A DNA stretch of 64,000 nt, taken from assembly GCF_019175385.1 (NCBI RefSeq), contig NC_083346.1, positions 88,922,543 to 88,986,542 on the forward strand, given 5' to 3'. This document shows, in pieces, positions 1-12,292 of this stretch (position 1 is its first letter; every line of letters starts with the position of its first letter). Below the pieces are notes generated by a model. That model was not told the DNA's origin and did no database searches. It saw only the letters and a program-made list of their open reading frames with translations. The position numbers were made by a program, and so were the translations under genes. The stretch comes from Lycium barbarum. Its lineage: Eukaryota; Streptophyta; Magnoliopsida; Solanales; Solanaceae.

Positions 1-1100
1 GGTGCGGCTCAATCTCAGTCCTCCCAGACAGTGCCCGTCTCTGAGGAGCGTGAGGAAGCCTCAGCCCCAGCTCCAGCACCTCCAGCTCCTCCACCAAATG
101 CTTCGGGCTAAGATGTAAAAGAGGCCATTACTTTATTGACTCAATATGTTGCGGCCCAGGCTCAGAGGCACAGTTCAGGGTATGGTGATAGGGCTGTTAG
201 TGCAAGAGCCCGTGATTTCATTACTTTGAACCGTCTGGAATTCTTTGGGTCAAAACCGGAGGAGGATCCCCAGGACTTTATTGATGGTATGCTAAGGATG
301 CTCCGGTTGATACATGCTTCGGACACCGAGTCAGTGGAGTTAGCGTCATATAGATTGAGAGATGTCTCGATTCAGTGGTATACGGTATGGATGGCTTCAC
401 GGGGAGCGAATGCACCTCTCCCGGTATGGCAAGAGTTTGTTGATGCTTTTCTCCGTCATTATATGCCCCCAGAAGTTCGGCGAGCTAGGGCCAATAAATT
501 CTTAAATTTGAGGCAAGGCAGTATGAGTGCCCTAGAGTATAGCCTCCGTTTTAACTCCTTGGCCAGGTATGCTTTGGCCATGGTAGCAGATATGGGCGAC
601 AGGGTACACCAATTTGTAAAGGGCCTAGGGCCCCATCTGATGGATAAATGCTTGACTGCGTCCCTTCAGGATGGTATGGACATTGCACGCATTCAGGCAC
701 ATGCTCAGAACTTAGAAGAAAGCCTACAGCAGTGAAGAGGTAAACGTGAGCAAGATCGGGGACATAACAAGAGGGCCAGATCTTCAGGCCCAATGAGTGA
801 GTCCCGAAGCGGACATAGGCAGCAGTTCCCTAGACATGCGGGTTATTTTATGACCAGTGCCCCTCCACGGTTTTCGGGCTAAAGAGTTGATAGGCCTGCT
901 CGTTCAGGGCCGAGCCCGAGTTATTCAGGACCTCAGTTTAGAGATGATTCAGGCCAGTCAAGGCCACCTATACCACGATGTTCCCAGTGTGGGAAGTCGC
1001 ATTGGGGTCAGTGCCGATTGGGTTCAGACGTTTGCTATTCATGTGGTCGACCAGGCCATATTATGCGTGATTGCCCCTCAGTACATGGTAGAGGTAGGAC
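1..1100 (+). pseudogene. Retrotransposon gag, Tekay type, broken by three stops
   Basis: Gag is the structural capsid/nucleocapsid polyprotein that packages the element's RNA in cytoplasmic virus-like particles. One frame runs from base 1 and is interrupted by stops at 109-111 (TAA), 733-735 (TGA) and 880-882 (TAA). It starts inside the low-complexity Ala/Pro-rich N-terminal part. The conserved capsid-like region (residues such as RARDFITL, EEDPQDFID, MPPEVRRARANKF, SLARYA) spans about 200-720. It is followed by a basic linker and a CCHC zinc knuckle, [14 protein letters not shown], at 1033-1074. Two of the stops are explained by one C-to-T change at a Gln codon. The N-terminus is outside the window. 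Confidence 0.92.
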
Positions 1101-2663
1101 CCAGCCATCAGGGTCGATAGTCGGATCTTCGGCATCTGTACGCCCTACGGGGCCAGGTTCACATGCGCCGGTTGGCCATGGGAGAGGCAGAGGGAGAGCT
1201 CCCAGTACTAGCGATCCTCAGCACCGTATCTATGCTTTGGCTGGACGCCAAGATCTTGAGTCTTCTCCTAACGTGGTCACAGGTATATTATCGGTATTCT
1301 CTCATGATGTATATGCTTTGATTGATCCGGGATCCACATTATCATATGTTACTCTTTATATTGCGGGTCAATTTATAGCTGAGCCGGAGTCGATCAAACC
1401 TTTTGAGGTGTCTACACCCGTGGGTGAATCGGTGATAGCTAGCCGAGTATATAGAGATTGTGTAGTTATGATTTGTGACCGTCGTACCATGATTGATTTA
1501 CATGAGCTAGAAATGGTAGACATTGATGTTATTATGGGAATGGATTGGTTGGTTCTTGTTATGCCAACGTTGATTGCCGGATGAAGGTGGTTCGTTTCCA
1601 GTTTCCGGGAGAACCAGTGTTAGAATGGAAAGGAAATATGGCATCACCAAAAGCTAGGTTTATTTCCTATCTAAAGGCAAGGAAAATTATCACAAAAGGG
1701 TGCATTTATCATCTAGTACGAGTTCAAGATGTAGGAACTGAGTCGCCGACTCTACAGTCAGTTCCAGTGGTGAATGAATTCCCAGATGTGTTCCCGGAAG
1801 AGCTTCCAGGCCTTCCGCCCGAGCGGGAGATTGATTTTACCATTGATGTGTTGCCAGGCACCACACCTATATCTATCCCTCCATATATAATGGCACCCGC
1901 AGAATTGAAAGAGTTGAAAGAGCAATTGAAGGACTTGCTTGATAAAGGCTTCATTAGGCCTAGTTCATCCCCGTGGGGAGCGCCCGTATTGTTCGTCCAA
2001 AAGAAAGATGGCTCCCTGAGAATGTGCATTGATTACAGGCAATTGAATAAAGTAACTATTATGAATAAATATCCTCTCCCAAGGATTGATGACTTGTTTG
2101 ATCAATTGCAAGACGCCAAATGGGTTTCAAAGATTGATTTGAGGTCCGGGTATCATCAAGTGAGAGTTAGGGAGAAAGATATCCCTAAGACAGCCTTCAG
2201 AACGAGATATGGTCATTTTGAATTCCGGGTGATGTCATTTGGGCTAACTAATGCGCCAGCGGTATTTATGGATTTGATGAATAATGTGTTCAGGCCCTTC
2301 CTGGATTTATTTGTGATAGTATTTATCGATGACATCTTGGTGTATTCTAGATCCGAGGCAGAACATGCGGATCATTTGTGTATGGTCCTTGGAGTTCTTC
2401 GAACTCGAGAGTTATTCGCGAAGTTTTCCAAATGCGAGTTTTGGTTGAACTCAGTGGCATTTTTAGGGTATATTGTTGCAGCTGATGGTATTCGAGTGGA
2501 TAGTCAAAAGATTGAGGCCGTGAAGACTTGGCCAAGACCCACAACTCCTACAGAGGTTCGTAGCTTTCTGGGCTTAGCAGGTTATTACAGGAGATTCGTT
2601 GAAGGTTTTTCCTCTATTTCTGCACCAATCACAAAGTTGACACAGAAATCAGCCAAGTTTCAA
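1101..2663 (+). pseudogene. Retrotransposon pol: protease and reverse transcriptase, truncated
   Basis: Continues the gag frame without a break, as expected for a single gag-pol polyprotein. The aspartic protease active site appears as LIDPGS at about 1318-1335. The frame shifts by one base near 1553, just after MGMDWL, where the other copies read on into ASCYAN. From there RT continues: RMAP-like start near 1890, YRQLNKV at 2034-2054, and the catalytic FIDD with its aspartates at 2328-2333. Coding ends at 2663 in the sequence before RNase H (SAKFQ), where a foreign LTR starts. RNase H, integrase and chromodomain are missing. Confidence 0.93.
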
Positions 2664-3464
2664 TGCACATAAGTCCAAGTGTATTCATGTTTTGAAGATT
2701 GTCAAACTGTTTCAGAACCAGATAGAGACCTGGTCTGTGATCTGTTCTCTGTGCACTTTGCAACATCAGCAGAGACAGCTGTAAAGCCGAGCTACTCACT
2801 ACACACAAGTACAACAGTTGAGTTAGCCCATGCTTTAGGTCAAATATTGAAAGAGTGGTCTCTTCTCACCCCACATGCTCCCATTATATATATAACATGA
2901 TGGAAACATATTTGGTAGACTTGAAAACCTAATCCAAATCGTGCTAAGTTGCCGACACAAGTTCTCAAGCCTTTGAGCAGTACATTAAGCTAGAGTTAGC
3001 TTAGTTGTATTAGTGTATGGGTGGCTAGTGTCAGTCACTATGGTGAATTCTCAAAGGGTGCCTTTTAGTGGTACGCTAAGCTAGAGTTAGTCTAGGCGTA
3101 TTAGTTGAATTCTCAAAGGTTGCTTGTTGGAAGAGTGTCTTCACAAGAACTTTGTGTGGTAAACTAGGCTAGAGTTAGTCTAGGTGTATTAGTGTTCTTG
3201 GCTAGGAGTAGTCAAGTGTGAGGGTTGCATAAGCGTTATTGTAAGGGTGAGGGGTTATGGAAGTTAACTTCTAGCTTGTAATAATGTTTTAAACTGAGTT
3301 TTCTCGATTAGTGGAGTTTAAATCCTACTGCGGTAGGTTGTGGTTTTTAATCCCTCGAGCAAAGAGTTTTTCACTTAAAATTTTTGTGTTGATTCTCGTA
3401 CTGCACTGCATAAAGGAATTTGTACACAACCAGGTCCCTCAACACTGTGTTTGGTGGACGCATA
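2664..3464 (+). mobile_element. Sirevirus-like Ty1/copia LTR, isolated and truncated on the right
   Basis: Diverged relative of the LTR at 14041-14822. Shared landmarks in the same order are a start TGCACATAAG, 'attgtcaaac', an 'accagatagagacctggtc' motif, a TATA-like tract at about 2884-2893, repeated 'ggctagagttagtc' blocks, 'aatcctactgcggtaggt', 'ttttaatccctcgagcaaag' and an end 'tgtttggtggac'. It starts with TG exactly where the gypsy RT stops. No terminal CA or matching 5-bp duplication follows; at about 3465 the sequence changes into the interior of a different gypsy LTR. It is therefore a solo or leftover LTR whose right edge was lost in a rearrangement. No partner copy is in the window. 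Confidence 0.75.
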
Positions 3465-3619
3465 GCCTGTAACACATATATATGTGTGTATATAACACCT
3501 GTCAAGCCTCTATGGGCATCCCATCGTATCATAACAGCCTCGGTGGGCATCATCATCATCATGTGACCAGCTGATCAGGTGGTAGTGCGTATATAACGCC
3601 ATCATCTTCCCCATACATC

Positions 3620-3664
<45 letters not shown>

Positions 3665-4957
3665 AATATGATAAGAGTACATCCTGAATCTGTGGGAGTG
3701 ACATAAGGTCGTTACACCTCCGAACATCGTTATGAGATGGCATTTTCATTAACAAGTGACTCTATGAGTCATACTGAATCTGAAGAAAGACTTACTGAAA
3801 ACAAAATTCTAGAACATGAATAACATGGAACATCCCTAACTACTAAGAATGGAATCTTTATGAAGTTACATTGCGTTTACGTTTTGCTCATAAGGATCAT
3901 GCCAAAAGAAGGAAAGTTAGCCTTAACATACTTCAAGCGTCAACAAAGATCCCACAATGAAACTGTCAGCTAGTATTCCAATATCCTTCCTCACTACAGT
4001 ACTCCTAGCAGCCAACAACACAACAACAACCTCTTATAAGTCTCTTTAATTCCACATCACTACTCACCCTAAGATTTACATCAAAACAACCCAATATACG
4101 CTTTGTAGATAACACCTATACACTTTCTTTTTCCAATTATACAAAGTATAACATCCTTAATACAACCTTCTATTCTTACAACAAGATTCTCGCTTAAAAA
4201 CACATTAATAATAGGACTCAAGTTAGATTACATCTCAACCCAAACTCAAATTCATGTTTGAACCTTTCTTCCAAATATTTTCCCTCCAAGCCTAGCGTAA
4301 CCATTATAAAACTTATAAACTTGGAGTTAAGATAGAATCTTACCTCAAGAACTCAAGAACACTCCAACTCCAAGACTACTTCACCTTGAAGCATCCTCCA
4401 AAGCTTCTACAAGAGAGAGAAAAAGGCTTCAAAAATACTTTAGAAACCTTTAGTACTTGATTTCCTCTTTTGATCCTTAATTTCACTTAGGGGTTTGATA
4501 GATATGTTGGTGAGAAGTTTCTAGAGGGTTAGAGATTAGGGGAAGTGGAGAAAATAAAATGAGGGATACACGAATTATATAAAAAAAAACATAACTGAGC
4601 CGACTTAAAAATACGGCCACAAGTACAGGCCATATTTTTAATTATGGTCCGTATTTCTTGGCCATAATTCTCAACATGTAAATCATCTACTCGATCTAAG
4701 GAAGTACAGACCGTATCTCCAAGTACGGTCCGTATTTCCCATATACAGTTTGTATATATGCTTGCCAAAATCAACATTCAACGAAATGTATTCTCTTTGA
4801 TTCTTTCATCTTTCAACCCTTGCTAAACATGAACTTAAAACCCTCATATACTCAAGATGAACACATCTGATCTCACATCTCCTAAAAAATAACTCCACTT
4901 TCCAAATCTATGGCAACCACCTCATGAAGAAACTTAACGAAAGTACGAGGTGTAACA
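3465..4957 (-). repeat. Partial 3' LTR of the old Tekay element
   Basis: Homologous to 10720-12292. Shared blocks include 'cctgtcaagcct', 'gtgaccagctgat', 'gtacatcctgaatctgtggg' and the closing 'gtgtaaca'. It ends at 4957 with the complement of the canonical TGTTACA start. It contains a (TA)n tract at about 3632-3660, an A/T-rich TATA-like stretch at about 4571-4590, and palindromic tacggtccgta-type motifs at 4609-4751. The left edge is a rearrangement junction, not an LTR terminus. Confidence 0.85.
3632..3660. repeat. (TA)n microsatellite
   Basis: About 29 bases of alternating T and A inside the partial 3' LTR. The homologous place in the other LTR (about 10920-10966) carries a mixed TA/TG repeat instead, so the tract has expanded or changed independently in the two LTRs. 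Confidence 0.9.
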
Positions 4958-4983
4958 TCCTCCCCCCCCCCCCCCCCCCCCAA
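4958..4983 (-). other. Polypurine tract of the old Tekay element with a 20-base homopolymer
   Basis: Directly internal to the 3' LTR. On the minus strand it is a run of 20 G (4962-4981 as C on the plus strand) followed by GGA before the TGTTACA LTR start. A polypurine tract at this place primes plus-strand DNA synthesis. The equivalent tract of the 23339-36980 element has only seven G, so this one has expanded. Confidence 0.8.
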
Positions 4984-5020
4984 GAAACATTCGTCCTCGA
5001 ATGTTAGCACTCTTAGGAGT

Positions 5021-6510
5021 CTACAAAAATTTTAGCAGAGTCTCCTCTATAATCACACCACTACCAACCTGCCACACAGCCCAACAACACAGTACAATGC
5101 TATATAGGACTACAACAATAAATAACAACAATGCTCTCACATGTCCAACAAGAGTAAATGATAAATAATACATACCTGTAGACGATGGTCTCGTAGTATG
5201 CATCTGCTCTGGGGCCGGGAACAAATGAGGATAGCTAGATTTCATAAATTCCTCAGCTTCCCAAGTCATCTCCTTTACATTCTTATTCCTCCAAAGTACT
5301 TTTACAGAAGCAACATCTTTGGTTCGCAACCTGCGAACCTGGTGATCTAAGATAGCAACAGGGACTTCCTCATATGATAACTGCTCTCTAATATGGACAT
5401 CATCTTCAGGCACAATCCTGGAAGGTTCTCTGATGCACTTACAGAGCATGGATACATGAAAAATCGAATAACCAACTCCAAGTCTAAAGGTAAATCCAAC
5501 TCATAGGTTACTTTTCCTACTCTACGCACAATTCTGTCAGGGCTAATGTATCTAGAGCTAAGGTTGCCCCTTTTACCGAATCTCATGACACCTTTCATAT
5601 GCGATACCTTCAGAAACACCCAGTCATCTAACTAGAAATCTAAGTCTTGTCATCTGTTATCTGTATAAGACTTCTGGCAACTCTGAGCTGCTTGCAATCT
5701 CTCCTGAATGAGCTTAACCTTCTCCATTTCCTGCTGAACCAAATCAGGCCCTATAAACTTTGATTCTCCGACTTCAAACCATACGATAGGAGATCTACAC
5801 TTTTGCCCATATAGGGCCTCATACGAGGCCATCTAGACACAGGAATAGTAGCTATCATTATATGCAAACTCAATAACTGGCAAATGATCCTCCCAGCTAC
5901 CCTCGAAATCTATCACACATACTCGTAGCATATCCTCGAGCGTCTGAATAGTATGCTCAGTCTGGCCGTATGTTTGGGGATGAAATGTTATACTGAGATT
6001 TACCTGTGTCCCTAAAAGTTTCTGCAAGGATCTCCAGAAGTTAGCTGTAAACTGTGCACCTCTGTCTGAAATAATAGTACTGGAACACCATGAAGTCGCA
6101 CTATCTCTCTATAATATATAACTTCGCATAATCTTTTGCCGAATAAGTAGCCCTGACAGGTAAAAAATGCGCTGATTTTGTAAGCCTATCAGCAATCACC
6201 CATATTGAGTCAATCCTGCGCTAGGAACGAGGTAAGCCTGGAATGAAATCCATGTTAATCGCCTCCCATTTCCAAGTCGGAATCTCTATATCCTGAAATA
6301 ATCCACCAGGCTTCTGTTGCTCAACTTTTACCTACTTACAATTAGGGCATTGGGCTATGAACTCTGTTATATCCTTCTTCGTACCATTCCACCAACTCTC
6401 TGATATCATGGTACATCTTCGTCGACCTTGGATGAATAGAATAGCGAGAATAATGAGTTTCTGCCATAATATGCTGACATAACCCTGCAACATGTGAAAC
6501 ACAATCTAAC
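5021..6510 (-). pseudogene. Integrase and C-terminal chromodomain, Tekay type, fragmented
   Basis: Integrase inserts the element's cDNA; the chromodomain of chromoviruses binds modified histones and biases insertion toward heterochromatin. Pieces in order on the minus strand: a degraded zinc-binding/catalytic part between about 6500 and 6030; a core piece with TFHPQTYGQTEHTIQTLEDML at about 5930-6010, where the usual glutamate (AERTIQ in the sister copy) reads TEH; 'ASYEALYGQKCRSPI' at 5780-5832; and the GPY-like part (5347-5619). The chromodomain (YEEVPVAILDHQVRRLRTKD to MTWEAEEFMKSSYPHLF, about 5210-5390) is the best preserved chromodomain in the window. Several frameshifts and stops separate the pieces. 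Confidence 0.88.
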
Positions 6511-8580
6511 TCAATACCTCAGGACTCCATCTCTAGAAATCGCAAAGGGTGACTTCTTTTTCTGTGGGGCTATCTCCCTGTACTGAAACAAAGAAGGATC
6601 CTCATACTGGTGTTCTTTAACCTCAACTAATAAGGATGATATCGTTGTATCCTGAACTGTAACTTCTGTAGCACCTGAGTCTAATAACCGAACTCCTAGG
6701 CTAGCTAACTGATGAAGCTCGTGAGCTAGCTCCCTCTTATCTGCTCGCAAGTAAGACAAACTACCTATAGATCTGCGGCTAAGGTCATCGGCTACTATAT
6801 TCTCCTTCCCTGAATGGTATAAAATATCAACATCATAATCCTTCAACAGCTCCAACCATCGCCTCTGATGCAAATTCAACTATTTCTGCTTAAAGACATA
6901 CTGAAGGCTCTTATGATCTGTGTAAACATCAATGTGAACACCATATAAATAATGTCTCAAAACATTAAGCGCATGAATAACTGCAGCTAACTCCAAATCA
7001 TGGGTCGAGTAGTTCTTCTCATGCTTCCTCAACTGCGTCGAAGCATAAGCAATAACCTTACCGTGCTGTATCAACACACAACCTAATACAATGCCCGAGG
7101 CATCACAATAAATATCATAACCCTTTGATCCCTCAGGAAGTGTCAAAACCGGTGCTGAAGTCAATCTATTCTTCAATTCCTGAAAACTCCGCTCATAAGC
7201 GTATGTCCACTGGAACTTAGCTGCCTTCTGCATCAATTTCATCAATGGCGTTGAAATAGAGGAGAAGCCCTCTACAAATCTCCCGTAATATTCTACTAAC
7301 CCTAGAAAACTACGAACCTCCATCGGTGTCGTGGGTCTAGGCCAAGTATTCATGGCCTCTATCTTCTGAGTGTCAACCCTGATGCCTTTATCTAATACAA
7401 TATGTCAGAGAAAAGCCACAAAATTCAACCAGAGCTCACATTTGGAGAACTTCGCATACACCTTCTTATCCTGAAGAACTCTAAGCACAGAACGCAAATG
7501 ATCCTCATGCTCAGCCTCTGATTGAGAGTAAACTAGAATATCATCTATAAACACAATTACAAACTAATCTAAGAAAGGTCTAAATATGCGGTTCATCAAA
7601 TCTATAAATACTACTGGGCATTAGTCAAACCAAAAGACATCACAAGAAACTCGAAATGGCCATATCTGGTCCTGAATGTTGTCTTCGGAATGTCTTTCTC
7701 TCTGACCCTGACCTGATGATAACCTGATCTCAAGTCTGTATTTGAAAAGCATCTGGCACCTTGCAACCGATCAAATAAATCATTAAATCTTGGGAGCGGA
7801 TACTTGTTCTTTGTTATCACCTTATTCAATTGTCTGTAATCTATACATATTCGCAACGAGCTATCTTTCTTCCTTACAAATAACACTAGTGCTCCCTATG
7901 GCGACGTACTAGGCCTAATAAAACCCTTCTCGAGCAAATCTTTCAACTGCTCTTTCAATTCCTTCAATTCGGCAGGGGCCATCCTATAAGAAAGAATAGA
8001 TATGGGCTGAGTATCTGATAGCACGTCGATAGAAAAATCAATCTCCCGCTCTGGCGAAATGCATGAAAGTTTTTCTGGAAATACATATGGGAATTCATTA
8101 CCACCAGAACAGACTAAAGGGTCAGTGGTTCTGTTTCTACATCTCAAACTTGAACAATGTTATAAATACAACCTTTTACAATCATCTTCTTTGCCTTGAG
8201 ATAGGAAATAAACCTCCCTCTTGACGAAGCCCGACCCGATTTCAATTTCCAGGTGAGCAACGTTAGCATAACAATAAGCCAACCATTTCTAAAACCATAA
8301 TAACATCAAAGTCCACCATGTACAACTGAATCAAGTCTGCCACGATATGACGATTGTAAATTATAACTACACAGTTCTTGTATACTCGTCTAGCTATCAC
8401 CAGATCTCCAACAGGTGTAGACACCTCAAAAGGCCTAATCATTTTAGGTTCTATCCTAAACTTACCACCAATAAAAGGAGTGATGTATGATAAAGTAGAG
8501 CCTAGGTCTATCAATGCATACACGTCATGGGAGAAGACTGATATTATACCTGTAACAACATCAGGCGACGACTCAAGATC
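6511..8580 (-). pseudogene. Protease, reverse transcriptase and RNase H, Tekay type, fragmented
   Basis: Protease site YALIDLGSTLSYITP at about 8475-8523 (L for P after the catalytic Asp). The linker to RT is broken. RT pieces lie at 7896-8147 ([18 protein letters not shown]) and 7611-7886 ([28 protein letters not shown]). FIDDILVYS is still readable near 7530-7560. RNase H occupies 6880-7353 ([37 protein letters not shown]) and its end 6511-6879. At least five frame breaks are visible. The order and motifs match the intact frame at 30758-32926. Confidence 0.9.
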
Positions 8581-9867
8581 TTGCTAACCAACTAATGCAT
8601 AGATGCGGTTTTGAGGGCCGCTCGAACTGGACACTCCACCTCTGCCTCTACCACGGCCTGCGGATGTCTGAGAGCCTTGCCCCATAGGGCATACCAATGA
8701 TGAAGAACCAGCTGCAGATCCTTCCTGCTGAACTACACCTCCATCACCTCTTGACGAACAATCTCGCGTAATGTGTCCTGGCTGGCTACAGGTGGCACTG
8801 TCCACCGTGCAACTTTCCACACTGAGCGCATCATGGTAGAGATGGCCTCATCTGGCTAGAATTACTTCTGAACTAGGAACTGGAAGCCCTAGAGCTCTGG
8901 CCTGGCCCAGAATAAGTGGGTCTATTAAACCTCGATCCTGGGAACTATATAGGCTCACTAGCCGCTGAATAGGATGAACGCCTGGGGAACTTCTATCTAT
9001 GACCACCTCGGTACCCACCAAAAGACCCAGAAAATCTAGCTCTCTTCCTCTAACCCCTATCATGCTCTCTATCAGCTCGCTGCTGCTGCTTCCGCTCCTT
9101 TAAATCCTGAGCAAATGCTTGAATACGAAAGATATTCATACCCACCTGTAGTGAGGCCATCATACAATCATTAATTAAGTATGGCCCAAGTCCAATCACA
9201 AATCGGTGTAACCGATCTTCCATCTCTGCTACAATCATGGGAGCATACCTGGCTAGAGAGTTAAAAAGAAGACTGTACTCCCGCACACTCATATTCCACC
9301 AGTGTAAATTCAGAAACCTATCAACTTGAGCCCGTCGGGCCTCTGCTGGAAAATAATGTCGAAGGAAGGCCTCAGTGAACTCCTGCCACTGTACAACAAT
9401 ATCTCACAAAAGGCAGGAAGCCAACTCTACTGACTCAGTGTCCGAAGCATGCATTACCCTCAGCGTCTTCAACATCCGATCCATAAAATTCTACGGGTCC
9501 TCATCTAGTTTTGATCCAAAGAATGCTGAAGGGTCCAAATTGATAAAGCCTCGAACCCTGGCACTAACAACCCAGTCAACATAACCAATACCTGTGTCCT
9601 GTCGCTGAGCCTCAGTAACTACTAACTGAGTCAATAACCGAATAGCATCTCGCATCTCCTGGACTGATGCATCATTTGGAAGAACTGGGGCTACTATAGT
9701 TGTAGCCCCTCTAGCATCCGCTGGAACAGAAGGCCTCTGAGAAGACTGAGATAGGCCTCACTCTAGGACTCACCCTGGCTTGCATCTACTAGTAGCACTC
9801 GACTGGTACCCTCGTCTGTCGCAGCCTTGCCTTTCTGGTTGGTTGAAGCTCTCCTCATCACAGGCAT
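8581..9867 (-). pseudogene. Gag, Tekay type, fragmented
   Basis: The likely start is the ATG at 9865-9867 on the minus strand, about 180 bases inside the 5' LTR, giving MPVMRRASTNQKGKAA, comparable with the basic N-termini of the other two gag copies. The frame is soon broken. Recognisable pieces are the capsid C-terminal part MSVREYSLLFNSLARYAP (9239-9292) and a degraded zinc knuckle, CSQPGHITRDC, at about 8760-8800, whose first cysteine pair lies in altered sequence. Confidence 0.85.
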
Positions 9868-10049
9868 CGCTGAAATCACAAAACATTATTAGAAAAGGAA
9901 TTTTGATGAAATGGCTCGAATGCTCGATCTATTCCTAAATGACCTGCAGGCTTCTGTTTATAAGTGTGGTGCACAATACATCGTAAATAAGACTCTGCTA
10001 GACGCGGCTCGTAGACAACCCTAGGATGAAACTTCTCAGATACAAAATT

Positions 10050-12292
10050 TATCACGACCCAAAACAGAGGGCCATGACGGGCACCCGGGCCTTACCTACC
10101 GAACACCTCTAAATATACTTTCATATCATAATCATAAACAAGAGTCAACCTTGAGGGTCAACAGATGGAAATCTGGTAGATCATAAGAGAAGTAAGCTGA
10201 CATAGGGATGAACCTAAAAAGACAGACTATATAACTATGTTGGACAAAACTGTGCAAGCCTACAAGGCTATCATGAATACTATACAGCAAAAATATAGGC
10301 TGAGGGATCCATACAACGTCTAACTATGCCATGACTGTCTAAAAGTCGTTACTGGAATATATGACATAACAAGGTCAAGACAAAGCCCCGCCATACCCGT
10401 ATGTACACAAAAGTATAATGTACCAAGGATACAACAACAGCTCCGGAATAAGAGGAGTGCTCCAATATCAGCTGAACAGCAACCTACAGGTGCTGATCGT
10501 CAACCTGTCTACCTGAACATGCGGGGCATGAAACGCATCTTCCCCAGAAAAGGGATGTCAGTACAGCCAAAGTACTGAGTATGTAAGACATGAAATCAAC
10601 ATAAAAGTACATAGGAAAAAATGAATGCAACTTATATGTCTGAACTGCCTCTGAGGGCTAATGATATGCATAAATACTGTGTGCATGCATGTATGCGTAT
10701 ATAATGCCTGTGGGTTCATACATATATATGTGTACATAAAGCCTGTCAAGCCTTTGTGGACATCCCATTATATCATATCGGCCTCTGTGGGAATCATCAT
10801 CATCATGTGACCAGCTGATCTGGTGGTAGTGCGTATATAACACAGTTACCTTACCCATACCCCATACTTATAATACATAATATACACGTATATAGCGCCT
10901 GAGGGGTCATAGGTTTGTAAATATATATATATGTGTGTGTCTGTGTATGTGTATGTGTGTGTGTGTCAATACATGAGTATGATAAGAGTACATCCTGAAT
11001 CTGTGGGAGTGACATAAGCTCGTTATACCTCAGAACATCGTTATGAGATAGCATTTTCATTAACAAGTGACTCTATAAATCATACTGAATCTGAAGAAGG
11101 ACTTACTGAAAACAATATTCTAGAACATGAATCAACATGGAACATCACTAACTGCTAATAATGGAATCTTTATGGAGTAACATTGCGTTTACGTTTCGTT
11201 GATATGGATCATGCCAAAAGAAGGAAAGTTAGCCCTAACATACCCCAAGTCGTCAACAAAGATTCCACAATGAAACTGTCGGCTAGTATTCCAATCTCCT
11301 TAGCTGCTACAGTACACCTAGCAGCCAACAACACAACAACAACCATATATAAGTCTCTTTAATTCCACATCACTATTCACCCCAAGATTTACATCAAAAC
11401 AACCCAATATACGCTTTGTATACAACAACTGTACACTTTCTTTTTACAACTATACCAAGTATAACATCTTCAATACAATCTCAACATCAACTACTATCCA
11501 TATAACAAGATTCTAGCTTAGAAACACATTAATAATATGACTCAAGTTAGATTACATCTCAACACAAACTCAAATTCATGTTTGAACCTTTCTTCCAACT
11601 TCTTTCCCTCCATGCCAGGCATAACCATTATAAAAACTCATAAACTTGGAGTTAAGATAGAATCTTACCTCAAGAACTCAAGAACACTCCAACTCCAAGA
11701 CTACTTCACCTTGAAGCATCCTCCAAAGCTTCTATAAGAGAGAGAAAAAAGCTTCAACCATACTTTAGAAACCTTTGATACTTGATTTCCTCTTTTGATC
11801 CTTGATTTCACTTAGGGGTTTGATAGATATGTTGGAGAGAACTTTCTAAAGGGTTAGAGATTAGGGGAAGTGGTGATGAAATAAAATGAGGGATACACGA
11901 ATTATATAAAAAAAAAGCATAACTGAGCCAACTTAAAAATATGGCCACAAGTACAGACGTATTTCTAAATATGGTCCGTATTTCTTGACCGTAATTCTCA
12001 ACTTGAAAATGATCTACTCTGTCTAAGGAAGTATGGACCGTATTTCCATGTACGGTCCATATTTCCCATGTATGGTCTGTATCTATGCTTGCCAAAATCA
12101 ACTTTTGATGAAACGTATTCTCTTCGATTCGTTCATCCTCTAATCCTTCCAACCCTTGTCAAACATGAACTTAAACCCTTGTATACTCAAGATTAATTCG
12201 TCTAATCTCACATATCCTTGAAAATAACTCAGCTTTCAGAATTTATAGCAAGCAACTCATGAAGAAACTTAACGAAAGTATGGGGTGTAACA
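10050..12292 (-). repeat. 5' LTR of the old Tekay element
   Basis: On the minus strand it starts TGTTACACC at 12292 and ends near 10050 with GGGTCGTGATA, a mutated form of the GTGACA end seen in sister LTRs. Its 2243 bp are typical for this group. Inside are a TG/TA microsatellite (about 10920-10966), an A/T-rich TATA-like stretch near 11900-11925 and palindromic tacggtccgta-type motifs at about 11930-12090, upstream of the TATA-like stretch in the element's sense. Just internal to the LTR, the primer binding site (about 10030-10045) has decayed and no longer reads TGGTATCA. Confidence 0.87.
10920..10966. repeat. TA/TG compound microsatellite
   Basis: Alternating TA then TG dinucleotides with a few interruptions, within the 5' LTR of the old Tekay element, at the place matching the (TA)n tract of the other LTR. 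Confidence 0.85.

Larger units (their letters stand above)
1..2663 (+). mobile_element. Tekay-type Ty3/gypsy retrotransposon remnant, both ends missing
   Basis: Internal part of an LTR retrotransposon with gag, a CCHC knuckle, protease and most of reverse transcriptase in the gypsy order. The left end lies outside the window. The right end stops abruptly at the RT/RNase H junction, where a copia-type LTR begins. Protein-level similarity to the elements at 23339-36980 and 58678-64000 is very high, so all three belong to the same Tekay/Del chromovirus group. No LTR, primer binding site or target duplication of this copy is visible. Three stops and a frameshift show that it is dead. Confidence 0.93.
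3465..12292 (-). mobile_element. Old Tekay-type Ty3/gypsy element, truncated at its 3' end
   Basis: Reads right to left: 5' LTR (10050-12292), degenerate primer binding region, gag, protease, RT, RNase H, integrase, chromodomain, C-rich polypurine complement, and a partial 3' LTR (3465-4957). The 3' LTR matches 5' LTR sequence from about 10720 onward, so about 670 bases of its terminal part are missing at the left junction with a copia LTR. Coding is split over a dozen or more short frames, which makes this the most decayed Tekay copy here. The bases right of the 5' LTR are ATATT; the matching duplication is lost with the left end. Confidence 0.92.
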
